A DNA stretch of 64,000 bases from Vibrio panuliri (GCF_009938205.1 NZ_AP019655.1:186001-250000), one strand, 5' to 3'. Positions 52,678 to 62,431 are shown, numbered from the stretch's first letter. The notes: generated by a model from the letters alone, not told the origin. A program made the numbers and translations.

Positions 52678-54579
52678 CTAATAGGGGGGCAGTAAGCAAG
52701 ACCAGAACCCTTTGCATATATAGGTTTGGATATCAAAGTAAAAGATACCTTTATTGTTGCGCCCTATATCTGTGTCAGTTAAATTTCTGCTTCCAGCCTT
52801 GTCCAAGAAATTGTTTATTACTTGAGCGTCATTGAAGCTATCTTCTCGATGGTTTGCTATTGGCTGAAATGGGTTTGCATTCGCACTTAGGAGATAAAGC
52901 CCGATGATTGTCTTGCCTGTATTGTCAAATTTAGTGATGTTGGCTAAGTGATGATGAGCAGGCATGTCGAAAGTGACATAAGATTTATCGCTTTCCCATA
53001 GGGACGTCGCAAATTCAGTATTCACTAACGAAGAATCATAAAATGGGACGACGTTTTCTGCTTGATAGACACTTTTTTCTACCACAAGGTTAAACATGTA
53101 GTTATTAATAAACTGAGATTTTGCGTAAAATTCATGATCATAAATACTGTACCCCCTGTATTGTCGATACATATCATGAATCATCACATTATTGATGACA
53201 TTTACCCAATACGTCTTGTCACCGGCATAGCCAGAAGCGGTGATACCATTAGCACCTGTGCGAATATAGTTATTTAAGACATTGGTTACTCCTTCAGGTC
53301 GAGTGACTAGCCCGCCGACTTTAATCGCTCCCCATTTCTTGCCACGATCATCACCTAGGTCATGGATATAGTTGTTAAAAACATAACTTGGCCCTTTCAC
53401 ATTAGGAATAACACTGACTCCGACATATCCATGCTCAATTTCATTGTCGTAAAAGGAGACATTATTTTGCCCCCCATCCATTTCGATAATATCGTCATTG
53501 GAATAGGCGAGATAATTATTGTAGATTGCGGAATCTCGAACAAAGCCACCTAAGATACTGCCGTTGCTGCGACTCTCTATCACATCATTGAATCTATGGC
53601 CGTGCGTACCATAGAATCGATTGTTACGTAGGATCACTTGCCCCGAGTAATTCCAGTCTGGGTGATTGGCTGCTGCTAAATAGGCATTTGGGCCATGAGG
53701 ATGTCCGGCACTCCAGTTATTTGCTTTGGGAACGGGTGAATGAACATGACAGTTTTCAACGACAACGACACCAGTGTTGAGTAAATTGAATGCAGAGTCA
53801 TAGTTGATTGCTGTTCGGTCATCTGCATTCTCATAAGCTAAGCCATCAACGATCACATTAGGGGTGCGCCCGAAGCCAGAAATATCACACCCATTGAACC
53901 ATAGACTGTGGCTTGAGTTACTTGAGATGGCATTTTTACGACCTCCCGAGACGGTGATGTTTTCGAAATAAATGTATTTGTTTGAGCCTATATTAATGGC
54001 TGAGTCATGCACGTTGCTGTCGGCCACAATTGGTGTTGTGTCATCACCTATAATTTTTGCCCAACCATCACTTGTCCCCTCAATATTTAGTGCTTCGAGG
54101 TCGAGTTGTCCACCGAAGTAGATGTCTTTTAGATGGTAGATTTTTTGCGGATCGAATTGAGGTTGAGAGTCCCAAGTTTTAAAAGAGTAGATCTGTATTT
54201 CATCGTCTTGGACATCACTCCTTAGTGTGACCTTAACTTCGTATTCGGTCTGTTCTTTTAGGTAGAAAATGCTTCCTGACAGGGCGTTGTCATGGCTATT
54301 CCAATGCAAATCTAATCCGTCTTGCCAGTTTTCGTCCCCTTTTTTGCGGTATTGTATGCTTGCCGTGTCACTCTCTAAGCGGTCAAAGATACTAATACTT
54401 GCAGACTCAAGTAGAGGCGTAATTCGATAGGAGATGTTGTTAGTCGCGGAGGCAAGGTTATCGACTTCAGAACTGTGTGAAACAGAGGCCGAAGAAAACA
54501 TAAAGATCATGGTAAGTAAAAAACTTACCGCTCGCGCTTTACCATGTTTAGTGGCTATGAAATGGTTTAATTTATTCAT
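52678..54579 (-). CDS. Large exported right-handed beta-helix protein
   Basis: 633 residues. Signal peptide (about 1-37), an FN3-like segment (SIFDRLESDTASIQYRKKGDENWQDGL...TEYEVKVTLRS, about 60-135) and a long parallel beta-helix (about 150-560) made of repeating coils such as YIYFENITVSGGRKNAISSNSSHSLWFNGCDISG and NNVSFYDNEIEHGYVGVSVI. Ends with two Cys (ICKGFWSC). The layout resembles polysaccharide lyases (PL6 type) or other surface beta-helix proteins, but I cannot name the substrate. A+T-rich compared with neighbours and alone in its orientation, so possibly acquired. Confidence 0.8.
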   Translation of the reverse strand: MNKLNHFIATKHGKARAVSFLLTMIFMFSSASVSHSSEVDNLASATNNISYRITPLLESASISIFDRLESDTASIQYRKKGDENWQDGLDLHWNSHDNALSGSIFYLKEQTEYEVKVTLRSDVQDDEIQIYSFKTWDSQPQFDPQKIYHLKDIYFGGQLDLEALNIEGTSDGWAKIIGDDTTPIVADSNVHDSAINIGSNKYIYFENITVSGGRKNAISSNSSHSLWFNGCDISGFGRTPNVIVDGLAYENADDRTAINYDSAFNLLNTGVVVVENCHVHSPVPKANNWSAGHPHGPNAYLAAANHPDWNYSGQVILRNNRFYGTHGHRFNDVIESRSNGSILGGFVRDSAIYNNYLAYSNDDIIEMDGGQNNVSFYDNEIEHGYVGVSVIPNVKGPSYVFNNYIHDLGDDRGKKWGAIKVGGLVTRPEGVTNVLNNYIRTGANGITASGYAGDKTYWVNVINNVMIHDMYRQYRGYSIYDHEFYAKSQFINNYMFNLVVEKSVYQAENVVPFYDSSLVNTEFATSLWESDKSYVTFDMPAHHHLANITKFDNTGKTIIGLYLLSANANPFQPIANHREDSFNDAQVINNFLDKAGSRNLTDTDIGRNNKGIFYFDIQTYICKGFWSCLLPPY

Positions 54580-54890
54580 TTGAAGCCTATAGATGTTTGG
54601 TATGTGATGCTGATTTTATAAACTTTAGTTTAGTTTGATTATGTTAGTTGAAAGTCATACCAGGCTAACAATGTAACGAAATGGAATGAAGATAACATGT
54701 GCAAAACAAGGTTTGCATGGTTTTCAGTACGGCTGCATACCTAAGGTATCACATCCAGAACTTTCTAAAGAGAGTGCGGTATGAGGGGCGCAGATAGGGG
54801 ATTTTGTTTCGACAAGTTAAAAGAGTGTTTAACTTTTTAAGAAGGTTGGTATTGTACGAAGGCGAAGGTAGCAAGGGATAAAAGCACAAT
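54580..54890. other. Intergenic region before the GNAT gene
   Basis: 311 bases between the divergent beta-helix gene and the GNAT gene. AT-rich, with the partial inverted repeat TTAAAAGAG...TTTTTAA near 54817-54840. No gene or named site seen. Confidence 0.4.
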
Positions 54891-55349
54891 ATGAAAATAG
54901 TAGAAGTCAACAGGGACAACTTACAACAAGTTATTGCTTTGCAGTTGGATGATTCTCAAAAGGGCTTAGTGTCTGATAATGTTCATTCCATGGCTCAATC
55001 AGCCGTAAACACAAGCTATCAGCCGAGGGCTGCGGTTGTAGACGGAAAAGTTGTTGGGTTTGTGATGTATAGTGAGTGGGTTGATGCCGAATGGGCAGTC
55101 ATCCCCCGTCCTAGGGAATATTACATTTTCCGTGTTATGACTGATAAAGAGCACCAAGGTAAAGGCTACGGGCGCAAGATGATGAGTATGGTGATAGAGG
55201 AAATTCGAAGTAAAAACCCTAAATCAATTCATATCGGCTATTGTGATGAGAACAAAGTGGCCAGAAGCTTCTATCAAAGTCTTGGTTTCGTTGAATATGG
55301 ACGTTTTGATTGGGGAGATATCGCGGCAAAAATTGAGTACTGCGAATAG
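54891..55349 (+). CDS. GNAT N-acetyltransferase (BltD/polyamine type)
   Basis: 152 residues. VMTDKEHQGKGYGRKMMSMVIEEI is the acetyl-CoA loop, followed by IHIGYCDENKVARSFYQSLGFVEYGRFDWGDIAAKIEY. The combination of MKIVEVNRDNLQQVIALQL at the start and SLGF...E at the end recalls BltD/PaiA-type spermidine acetyltransferases, though the substrate is not established. Starts at ATG 54891. Converges on a HAD gene across a terminator. Confidence 0.85.
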   Translation: MKIVEVNRDNLQQVIALQLDDSQKGLVSDNVHSMAQSAVNTSYQPRAAVVDGKVVGFVMYSEWVDAEWAVIPRPREYYIFRVMTDKEHQGKGYGRKMMSMVIEEIRSKNPKSIHIGYCDENKVARSFYQSLGFVEYGRFDWGDIAAKIEYCE

Positions 55350-55370
55350 AATTACCTGCCAATCGAGTAA

Positions 55371-55392
55371 AAAGGAGCCTTTTGGCTCCTTT
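55371..55392. terminator. Bidirectional terminator
   Basis: AAAGGAGCC and GGCTCCTTT around TTTT, between converging GNAT and HAD genes. Confidence 0.85.
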
Positions 55393-55398
55393 CGAATA

Positions 55399-56046
55399 TC
55401 AACTCGCTTTAAGTTCTTCCAATACTATCGATAAAGAAGGTTTGATCTTATGACCGAGTGCTTTGATCTCATCATTAGGCACAACCAAGTCAGGGATCTG
55501 GTAAGTTTGCATGCCAGCGGAAACGGCTGCGATCACGCCGTTAGATGAATCTTCAAATGCAATACATTGCTCTGGCGCGACGCCGACGCGTTGCGCAGCC
55601 AGTAAATAGATTTCTGGGTCGGGCTTACCATTACTTACTTCACAGCCACATGTTAGCCCCGAAAAATAACCGTCTAAACCTGCCAGTTTTAGCTTAATTT
55701 CAGCCAGTTCTCGACGAGTTGAGGTTGCTACAACGGTAGGAATATCATTGGCTTTTAGCCATTCAAGTAGTGCGATAACTCCTTCTTTCACGTCAATGGC
55801 TTGGTGATGAGTAATGGCATCGTAGTTTTGCTTCCACTCGTTATGAATCGGTGCTAAATCGTCACCGTACGCTTGTAAGAGGATCTTTTGAATGCCAGTA
55901 GAGTTACGCCCAATAATGTTTAGGTAGGCCTCTTGATGAAAGGGAAATCCCAGTGTTTCACAGGCTTGTTGGAAAACACGCATACATAGACGTTCAGTAT
56001 CGAGTAGTAGCCCGTCCATATCAAAAATAGCAGCTTTAAAGTTCAT
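55399..56046 (-). CDS. HAD-superfamily phosphatase (YniC/beta-phosphoglucomutase type)
   Basis: 215 residues. Motif I AIFDMDGLLLDTE, motif II TVVATSTRRE, motif III Lys in SNGKPDPEIYL and motif IV IAFEDSSNGVIAA are intact, with the alpha-helical cap between them. Like YniC it probably dephosphorylates sugar phosphates. Start chosen at ATG 56046 because the protein begins MNFKAAIFDMDG as in relatives; the upstream frame is unlikely. Confidence 0.9.
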   Translation of the reverse strand: MNFKAAIFDMDGLLLDTERLCMRVFQQACETLGFPFHQEAYLNIIGRNSTGIQKILLQAYGDDLAPIHNEWKQNYDAITHHQAIDVKEGVIALLEWLKANDIPTVVATSTRRELAEIKLKLAGLDGYFSGLTCGCEVSNGKPDPEIYLLAAQRVGVAPEQCIAFEDSSNGVIAAVSAGMQTYQIPDLVVPNDEIKALGHKIKPSLSIVLEELKAS

Positions 56047-56329
56047 GGAGCTTATACAATCAGTGACGCAAAGGCGCATTTTTACACAGAAATGGTGGCG
56101 AACCGAGAGAATAATTGCAAAAAAACATAATAGCTAAAATGGCTCAATCGGCGTAAACCGTAAAGCTAGCTGTTCGGAAGGGCGTTTTGGCTATTTCTCA
56201 GCATCCAGCATCTTGGTGTGATTTGACTATAGCCAAAATGGATATTTTCCGTCATTGTGGTGAGCAAGTTATCTGGTTACAAAATGCAAAGTAGCTAGAA
56301 CCGCGATAATAATAATTTGGGAGTAAAAC
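56047..56329. other. Intergenic region before the dehydrogenase gene
   Basis: 283 bases between divergent genes. It must hold both promoters. I see the ribosome site TTGGGAG before 56330 and nothing else recognisable. Confidence 0.4.
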
Positions 56330-57202
56330 ATGGAAAGTAAAACCGTTGCTTTTATCGGACTTGGCGTTATGGGATACCCGATGGCAGGCTATTTGAGCAA
56401 AGCTGGTTACACAACACGCGTGTACAACCGTACTTTTTCCAAAGCGGAAAAATGGCAGACAGAGTACCAAGGTGTAGCATGCCAAACCCCTAAACAAGCC
56501 GCTGAAGGTTGTGATGTTGTGTTTGTATGTGTTGGGAATGATAACGATGTACGCAGCGTCATTTATGGTGAAGAGGGCGTGCTTGCAGGGCTAAATGCAG
56601 GGGCTGTGCTGGTGGATCATACGACTACGTCAGCAAATCTTGCTGAAGAACTGGCACAAGAGGCGAACAAGCAAGGTGTCGCATTTATTGATGCTCCGGT
56701 CTCTGGCGGTCAAGCAGGAGCAGAAAATGGTGTGCTTACAATTATGTGCGGTGGTGAACAAGCCGTGTTTGAGCAAGTAGCACCGATTATGGATGTCTAT
56801 GCTAAGCAAAGCACCTTACTAGGTGAAAATGGTCAAGGCCAACGTTGTAAAATGGTCAACCAGATTTGTATTGCTGGCGTCTTGCAAGGTTTGAGTGAGG
56901 CTTTGATTTTGGCAGAAAAATCTGGCCTAGATATCGCTCAAGTGGTGGATACGCTTAAGTTTGGTGCGGCGGGCTCTTGGCAAATGGAAAATCGCGCGAG
57001 CACGATGGCGCAAGATAAGTTTGATTTTGGTTTCGCGATTGATTGGATGCGTAAAGATCTTGGTTTCTGTTTAGAAGAAGCAGAGCGTCTAGGTGTTGAA
57101 TTGCCTTTGACAAAAGAGGTTGATCAACGCTACGCCGATCTTCAAAAGCAGGGGCTAGGTCGTATGGATACCTCTGTGCTAATTAAGTCTTTGAAAAACT
57201 AG
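56330..57202 (+). CDS. NAD(P)-dependent beta-hydroxyacid dehydrogenase (3-hydroxyisobutyrate dehydrogenase family)
   Basis: 290 residues. N-terminal Rossmann loop FIGLGVMGYPMAGYLSKAG, substrate loop DAPVSGGQAGAENGVLTIMCGG, catalytic Lys in CKMVNQICIAG (about residue 181) and a C-terminal all-helical domain ending RMDTSVLIKSL. The family includes 3-hydroxyisobutyrate and tartronate semialdehyde reductases; the precise substrate is open. Monocistronic, with a terminator hairpin downstream. Confidence 0.92.
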   Translation: MESKTVAFIGLGVMGYPMAGYLSKAGYTTRVYNRTFSKAEKWQTEYQGVACQTPKQAAEGCDVVFVCVGNDNDVRSVIYGEEGVLAGLNAGAVLVDHTTTSANLAEELAQEANKQGVAFIDAPVSGGQAGAENGVLTIMCGGEQAVFEQVAPIMDVYAKQSTLLGENGQGQRCKMVNQICIAGVLQGLSEALILAEKSGLDIAQVVDTLKFGAAGSWQMENRASTMAQDKFDFGFAIDWMRKDLGFCLEEAERLGVELPLTKEVDQRYADLQKQGLGRMDTSVLIKSLKN

Positions 57203-57260
57203 CTCGACCACTTGGTAAAAATAGCGGTGACGTTGGCGCCGCTCTTCGCCAAAAATAAAA

Positions 57261-57287
57261 AAATCCGATATCAATGATATCGGATTT
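57261..57287 (+). terminator. Terminator after the dehydrogenase gene
   Basis: AAATCCGATATC (57261-57272) and GATATCGGATTT (57276-57287) form a 12-bp stem. Confidence 0.75.
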
Positions 57288-57365
57288 ATCTATGAGCTCA
57301 TAAGCGAGTTCACTGCATTCCAGTTGCTATCGCAACCTGAACGTAGTTGAACAACAGGCGGGGTC

Positions 57366-57614
57366 TTATTTAGTGTAAGACTGCGCGATGTTGTCGATAC
57401 GTTCGTTAGCGCGTGCTGCTTCTTCTTGTGCCGCCATTGCTGCGCTACCAGATTTTTGTACGTCAGATTTTAGAGCGTTAACATCTTGGCTTAGCTGACT
57501 TACTTGATTGCTTAGTTCGTCTAGTTTTGCAGTTGTTGCTTCGTCTGGACCTGATGCACAACCAGCTAGTAGAAGAACTGAAGTCGCTGCAGCTGCGATA
57601 AACATTTTGTTCAT
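57366..57614 (-). CDS. lpp: Major outer-membrane (Braun-type) lipoprotein
   Basis: 82 residues. Signal peptide with lipobox LLAGC at residues 15-19, then a heptad coiled coil (ATTAKLDELSNQVSQLSQDVNALKSDVQKSGS) and an Ala/Arg/Glu-rich tail ending QSYTK. The C-terminal Lys could be attached to peptidoglycan by an L,D-transpeptidase such as the one at 40.8 kb. Start at ATG 57614 with AAGGAG upstream; an upstream frame to 57797 is spurious. Confidence 0.93.
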   Translation of the reverse strand: MNKMFIAAAATSVLLLAGCASGPDEATTAKLDELSNQVSQLSQDVNALKSDVQKSGSAAMAAQEEAARANERIDNIAQSYTK

Positions 57615-57923
57615 GGATGAACTCCTTGCATTTGTAAGTATCGTTAATGTCCTATACCTATAAATGTATAGTACAAAACATAGTGTAGCTCTATTTATAC
57701 ATTTTACACAGTATAGAAAAGTCAAAATATTCCAAGAATTTAGCGGTTTTAATCCGAGTGTTGCAAAAACGTACCACCATACCGAGTCACTGTTCACGAT
57801 TTCGTCAAGAACACAGAGGGATTATTTTCTGTGATCTCTATCCATTTTACCTGCTTTCGAGGTATCATAGCGTGTTTAATTATATTTGACGGCGCCACGC
57901 CGAAACTGACTTTGGAGAATACT

Positions 57924-59258
57924 TTGCAGTTTAAAGATTTAGGCTTAGATAACCGCTTATTGAAAAACTTGAACCACTATGCGTTTAAGAAGCCAACAGA
58001 TATCCAAAAACAAGCAATTCCTGTGGCAATTGCTGGTAAAGATTTGCTTGCTTCATCAAAAACCGGTTCAGGTAAAACGTTAGCGTTTGTGCTGCCTATG
58101 CTTCACAAATCGCTTAAGTCAAAAGCGTTTTCGGCAAAAGATCCCCGTGGTTTGATTTTGGCGCCTACTCGCGAGCTTGCAAAACAAGTTTATGGTGAGC
58201 TACGCGCGATGCTTGGTGGTTTAACTTACGATGCGACACTGATTGTTGGTGGTGAAAACTTTAACGATCAAGTGAAAGCGCTACGTCGCTACCCTAAGTT
58301 TATCGTTGCGACACCAGGGCGCTTGGCTGATCACCTTGAGCACAAATCTCTGTTTCTTGATGGTCTAGAAACATTAGTGCTTGATGAAGCAGACCGTATG
58401 TTAGATCTTGGTTTTGCGCCAGAACTACGCCGCATCAATAACGCAGCCAAACACCGTCGCCGTCAAACGTTAATGTTTTCTGCAACACTTGACCATGCTG
58501 AAGTCAATGATATTGCGGCAGAGATGCAAGATGCGCCAAAACGTATCGCAGTAGGTATCTCTAACCAAGAGCACCAAGACATTACCCAGAAGTTCTACCT
58601 GTGTGACCACTTGGATCACAAAGAGGCGATTTTAGAGCGTGTACTAGAAGAGTCTGAGTACCGTCAGGTGATTATCTTTACCGCCACTCGTGATGACACT
58701 GAGCGTCTAACTGCCAAGCTGAATGAGAAAAAACTCAAAGCCATCGCATTGAGCGGCAACCTCAACCAAACTCAACGTAACACGATTATGAGTCAGTTTG
58801 AGCGTGCTGTGTTTAAGATCCTAGTGACGACAGACGTGGCTTCTCGTGGCCTAGATATAGCCAACGTAACACACGTGATTAACTTCGATATGCCAAAGCA
58901 TACTGAAGAATATGTACACCGCGTGGGTCGTACTGGCCGTGCGGGCAACAAAGGGGATGCAATCTCATTGGTTGGTCCTAAAGACTGGGACAGCTTTAAA
59001 CGTGTAGAGGCATACCTGCAGCAAGACTTAGCTTTCTCGACTCTAGAAGGTTTGGAAGGTAAGTTTAAAGGTTTGAAGCCGAAGAAACCTGTTTCTCGTA
59101 ACGGTAAAGTCGATTACCGCAATAAGAACAAGCAAACAGCGAAGAAGACGGCGAAGAAACCAGTTAAGCGTGATAAAGGTTTCTACCAAAACGTGGCCGT
59201 GGGTGACAGCGTCTTTATTCCTAAAAAGAAAGTGGCACCAAAAGCTGACGACGAGTAA
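57924..59258 (+). CDS. DEAD-box ATP-dependent RNA helicase
   Basis: 444 residues starting at TTG 57924, six bases after GGAG (57914-57917); this gives the family N-terminus MQFKDLGLDNRLLKNLNHYAFKKPTDIQKQAIP with its Q motif, while upstream codons do not look coding. Walker A ASSKTGSGKT, VLDEADRML, SAT in FSATL, and HRVGRTGRAG are all intact. The C-terminal tail is Lys-rich (KKTAKKPVKRDKGFY), typical of RNA binding. Roles in ribosome assembly or cold adaptation are known for the family; the exact homologue was not assigned. Confidence 0.94.
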   Translation: MQFKDLGLDNRLLKNLNHYAFKKPTDIQKQAIPVAIAGKDLLASSKTGSGKTLAFVLPMLHKSLKSKAFSAKDPRGLILAPTRELAKQVYGELRAMLGGLTYDATLIVGGENFNDQVKALRRYPKFIVATPGRLADHLEHKSLFLDGLETLVLDEADRMLDLGFAPELRRINNAAKHRRRQTLMFSATLDHAEVNDIAAEMQDAPKRIAVGISNQEHQDITQKFYLCDHLDHKEAILERVLEESEYRQVIIFTATRDDTERLTAKLNEKKLKAIALSGNLNQTQRNTIMSQFERAVFKILVTTDVASRGLDIANVTHVINFDMPKHTEEYVHRVGRTGRAGNKGDAISLVGPKDWDSFKRVEAYLQQDLAFSTLEGLEGKFKGLKPKKPVSRNGKVDYRNKNKQTAKKTAKKPVKRDKGFYQNVAVGDSVFIPKKKVAPKADDE

Positions 59259-59275
59259 AACAAATTTTTTGAATA

Positions 59276-59299
59276 GACCACCTTCGGGTGGTCTTTTTT
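59276..59299 (+). terminator. Terminator after the helicase gene
   Basis: GACCACC, TTCG loop, GGTGGTC, then six T. Confidence 0.92.
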
Positions 59300-59342
59300 A
59301 TGCCTAATGGTTAGCCGCAGTGACCACTGGCTTCTCCCTTAT

Positions 59343-59424
59343 AAGGACAGACACCTTAACTCTTACAATTCTTACAGGGACAGACGGTTTAAAGTTGGAT
59401 GTTTTAGGTTTTAAAGGGACAGAC
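59343..59424. repeat. Three copies of the GGACAGAC motif
   Basis: AGGACAGAC at 59344-59352, GGGACAGAC at 59377-59385 and GGGACAGAC at 59416-59424, spaced 33 and 39 bases. The motif is familiar from remnants of REP-type/Y1 transposon sequences in gamma-proteobacteria. No transposase frame remains here. Confidence 0.5.
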
Positions 59425-59462
59425 GTTATTACCTTTATACGCGACGCTCACCAAAGCGCAGA

Positions 59463-59490
59463 GATGAAAAAAGGCACCCTAAGGTGCCTT
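59463..59490 (-). terminator. Terminator of the BCCT gene
   Basis: AAGGCACC (59471-59478) and GGTGCCTT (59483-59490) around CTAA; on the minus strand a T run follows. Confidence 0.88.
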
Positions 59491-59530
59491 TGACTTATGA
59501 CTTATTTTCTATTTCCGAACTACGGCAAAC

Positions 59531-61138
59531 TTACGCTTGGATAGCTGGTTCTTGCTTTGCTGTTTCAGCTGATACTGCTTCTTCTTCAGTATTAAGGCCT
59601 AGCAGCTTATCTTGCTCAGTTTGGTGAGCCATGATTGTATTGTAGTTGTTGTTTAGGTATTGAAGAGTCTTAACCGCAGCAACAAAGAATACAGGTACAA
59701 TCAACACGATAATCAGTACAGGGAACGCTTTTAGAATGTTCAAGTCTGCATTAATCAATAGGAAGATGATTGGCAGTGCTGTCAGCAATAGACACCAGAA
59801 CAGACGGAACATTGGGTTTACGTTCGCTTCTTCATCAAGTTGTTTTGTTGCAATACCCGCTAGAGAGTAAGACGTACCGTCTAGTGTGGTTACTGTAAAC
59901 AGAATCATCGTCACTAGGTAAATTGCAGTTAGTACCATAGGGATTGATGTTGAATTAAAGATCTCTTTAACCAGCTCAGTTGGTTGACCGTCAGCGATTA
60001 GTTTCACGCCATCAACAACACCGTTGTTGATAAGGTCCATAGAGAACGTGCCACACACACCGAAGATTACCGCAGAGCCCATTGTGCCACCAATCACTAG
60101 GATTAGAATAACATCGCGTAGCTTCTGACCTTGAATGATTTTAGTGATAAACACGCCCACACCAGGAGAGTATGAAATCCAGTTTGCTAGGAAGAATACA
60201 GTCCAGTATTGAGGGAATAGTGTTGTGCCATATGGGTCAGTGTTGGTGCTCATGCGGATGTATTCCGTAAGCATTACGCCGATACCGTTGGTGAAGTTGT
60301 TCATGATCAGTGCTGATGGACCGATGATGAAAATGATGCCAACGAACGCTGCACAGATGTAAATCGTTGCGCTTGATAGACGAGCCATGCCTTTCTCGAT
60401 GCCAATGTACGAGCTTAGCGAGAAGATAACCGATAGACCAAGAATAACGCCAATACCTAACATCAAGTTGTCTGGAATACCGGTCAGACTCGCAAGGTTA
60501 GACGAGATCATTGGAATACCAAGGCCCAGTGTTAGTGCTGTCGCAGCTAGTGTGGTAATGATAAACAGTAGGTCGATTAGCTTTTGTGCCCAAACTGGTA
60601 GGCTGTCGTTAAATAGCGAGTTAATCACACCGCTCAAGCTCATACGACGGCTTTTCTTTAGGTAGAACACAACGGCAAATGGGATAGCAACGATTAGGTA
60701 GATAAACCAGCCAGCTGCGCCCCAGTGGAACATGTTGTACGCAGTTGCGTACTCCATTGCCATCGCTTTATCTGTGATACCAAATTGTGGGTCCATGAAG
60801 TAGTACACTGCTTCAATAAAGCCCCAGTACATGGTACTTGCACCCATACCCGCAGATAGCGCCATTGCGAATAGTTGGAACTTAGTGAATTTTGGTTTGG
60901 TGTCACCCATACGGATGTCGCCGAACTTTGAGAATGCGATGTATAGTAGGGCACCTGTGGCAAATAGGGTGTACCAAAGGAAACCAGAACCGAAGTTAAT
61001 AACGGTGAAATCTAGCATGCTACCCATGGTGCTTTTAACTGCTTCTGGGTATACCACTGCCAGAATACCAAGAAGCAGTACGAATCCAAAACTGCCAAAG
61101 GTGAGTTTCCAGTCTATTTCTGAAGTATTCAATTTCAT
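59531..61138 (-). CDS. BCCT-family (betaine/carnitine/choline) transporter
   Basis: 535 residues, twelve membrane helices. Family features: MYWGFIEAVYYF, NMFHWGAAGWFIYLIVAIPFAVVFY and the conserved block WTVFFLANWISYSPGVGVFITKIIQG. Imports quaternary ammonium or related zwitterions with Na+ or by exchange. It is the last gene of a three-gene operon with an enolase-superfamily enzyme and an FAD oxidoreductase, so it is more likely a catabolic uptake system than an osmoprotectant carrier. ATG 61138 is preferred (GGAAAG upstream). Confidence 0.9.
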   Translation of the reverse strand: MKLNTSEIDWKLTFGSFGFVLLLGILAVVYPEAVKSTMGSMLDFTVINFGSGFLWYTLFATGALLYIAFSKFGDIRMGDTKPKFTKFQLFAMALSAGMGASTMYWGFIEAVYYFMDPQFGITDKAMAMEYATAYNMFHWGAAGWFIYLIVAIPFAVVFYLKKSRRMSLSGVINSLFNDSLPVWAQKLIDLLFIITTLAATALTLGLGIPMISSNLASLTGIPDNLMLGIGVILGLSVIFSLSSYIGIEKGMARLSSATIYICAAFVGIIFIIGPSALIMNNFTNGIGVMLTEYIRMSTNTDPYGTTLFPQYWTVFFLANWISYSPGVGVFITKIIQGQKLRDVILILVIGGTMGSAVIFGVCGTFSMDLINNGVVDGVKLIADGQPTELVKEIFNSTSIPMVLTAIYLVTMILFTVTTLDGTSYSLAGIATKQLDEEANVNPMFRLFWCLLLTALPIIFLLINADLNILKAFPVLIIVLIVPVFFVAAVKTLQYLNNNYNTIMAHQTEQDKLLGLNTEEEAVSAETAKQEPAIQA

Positions 61139-61306
61139 AGTGTGACTTTCCAATATTGTCTAATGTTGCGAATACTCGGACGGAGAGCTGACATCAAGTG
61201 CTGCCCCTTCTTGTTCACATGGACAAGAAGGGAAGCGGTTTGTAGGTAGAGGTGTCAGTCTTTTGTTGTCTCTGTATTTAATTATTTTTGTTTTAAAGGC
61301 ATGCGC

Positions 61307-62431
61307 TTATTCAAAAACGTAAGATGCCACAGACATTTCTTTCACTTTGTCCCAATCCATTTCGATACCAAGGCCGTTGCCTTCTGGAGCGTGAACATAG
61401 CCTTCTTTGTCTGTACGAATGACAGTCTTCGATGCTAGCTCGAAGTCATCGTATGGGTAGAACTGTTCGAAGAACTTACAGTTGTTGTGTGCAAGTGCTA
61501 CATGTAGGTTTGCCGCTTGCGTTAGTGTGTAACCCATTGATTGGATTTCAAGGTTCTTAGAGAAGCCCTCAGCAATGTGGAAGCACTTGTTCAATGGTGT
61601 AATACCGCCGCAAACTGTTGCGTCTTGGCGTACGTCAGACCACATTTCTTTTGATAGTGCATAAGTGACTTCTTGAAGCGTCAGCAGGCAGTTACCGTGG
61701 CTTGAGATCTCAAGGTCAGTGTTTTTCACTAGGCGCTTGTAAGTGTTGTAGTCGTAGTCAGAAACTGGCGCTTCTAACCATTCCCAGTTGTAACCTTCTA
61801 GACGACGAGCCATTGCCATTGCTTGCTCTGGTGTGTAGAAAGTTGCGGTGTCTAGCATAAAACGAATGCCAGTTTTACCGTAGCGAGCTTGTACAGCATC
61901 TACTAGCGCAACGTCTTTTTCATATACACAGTAGCAGTGCAGTTTGATTGCTTTAAAGCCGTGTGCCACACAGTCGTCTAGGTACGGGAAGTACTCTTCT
62001 ACCGTGTCGAACATTGGCGTTGATGCATAAGAAAGCATCTTGTTACGAGCGCCACCTAGTAGCATGTAAAGTGGCATACCTGCTTTTTTTGCTTTGATAT
62101 CCCATGCAGCGATATCAATAGGAGATTTTGCAGGAAGACCACCCCAAGTGCAGCGAGATTGAAGCCAGTTGTATAGCTCTTGAGTCGCAAGAGGGTTTTT
62201 ACCAATTAGACCAGGAACAACAGTACGTTGTGATTCGATGATGCAGCGGTCAAAATCGTTTTCAGTGTAGCTGATGGTTGCGCCAGCACCTTCTGTGCCG
62301 TCGTTACAAATTAGACGAACGATGTTGTTGGTGTATAGCAAAGGTTCTTGGTTATCTGCCCATGGCACTGGTGCTGCTTCGCGGTCTGCAACCGCATAAA
62401 GTTCAACGCGTTCAATTTTTAGATCTTTCAT
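61307..62431 (-). CDS. Enolase-superfamily (mandelate racemase/muconate cycloisomerase) enzyme
   Basis: 374 residues, TIM barrel with N-terminal capping domain. Metal and acid/base residues readable: K163-L-H165 (IKLHC) on strand 2, Asp194 in MLDTATF, Glu220 in WLEAP and Asp270 in RQDATVCGG. The third metal ligand of typical members is not obvious; ISSHGN stands at that place. KxH in place of KxK or KxR makes a racemase reading uncertain and a dehydratase or epimerase equally possible. Between an FAD oxidoreductase and a BCCT carrier, it probably acts on an alpha-hydroxy or betaine-like acid. Confidence 0.85.
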   Translation of the reverse strand: MKDLKIERVELYAVADREAAPVPWADNQEPLLYTNNIVRLICNDGTEGAGATISYTENDFDRCIIESQRTVVPGLIGKNPLATQELYNWLQSRCTWGGLPAKSPIDIAAWDIKAKKAGMPLYMLLGGARNKMLSYASTPMFDTVEEYFPYLDDCVAHGFKAIKLHCYCVYEKDVALVDAVQARYGKTGIRFMLDTATFYTPEQAMAMARRLEGYNWEWLEAPVSDYDYNTYKRLVKNTDLEISSHGNCLLTLQEVTYALSKEMWSDVRQDATVCGGITPLNKCFHIAEGFSKNLEIQSMGYTLTQAANLHVALAHNNCKFFEQFYPYDDFELASKTVIRTDKEGYVHAPEGNGLGIEMDWDKVKEMSVASYVFE

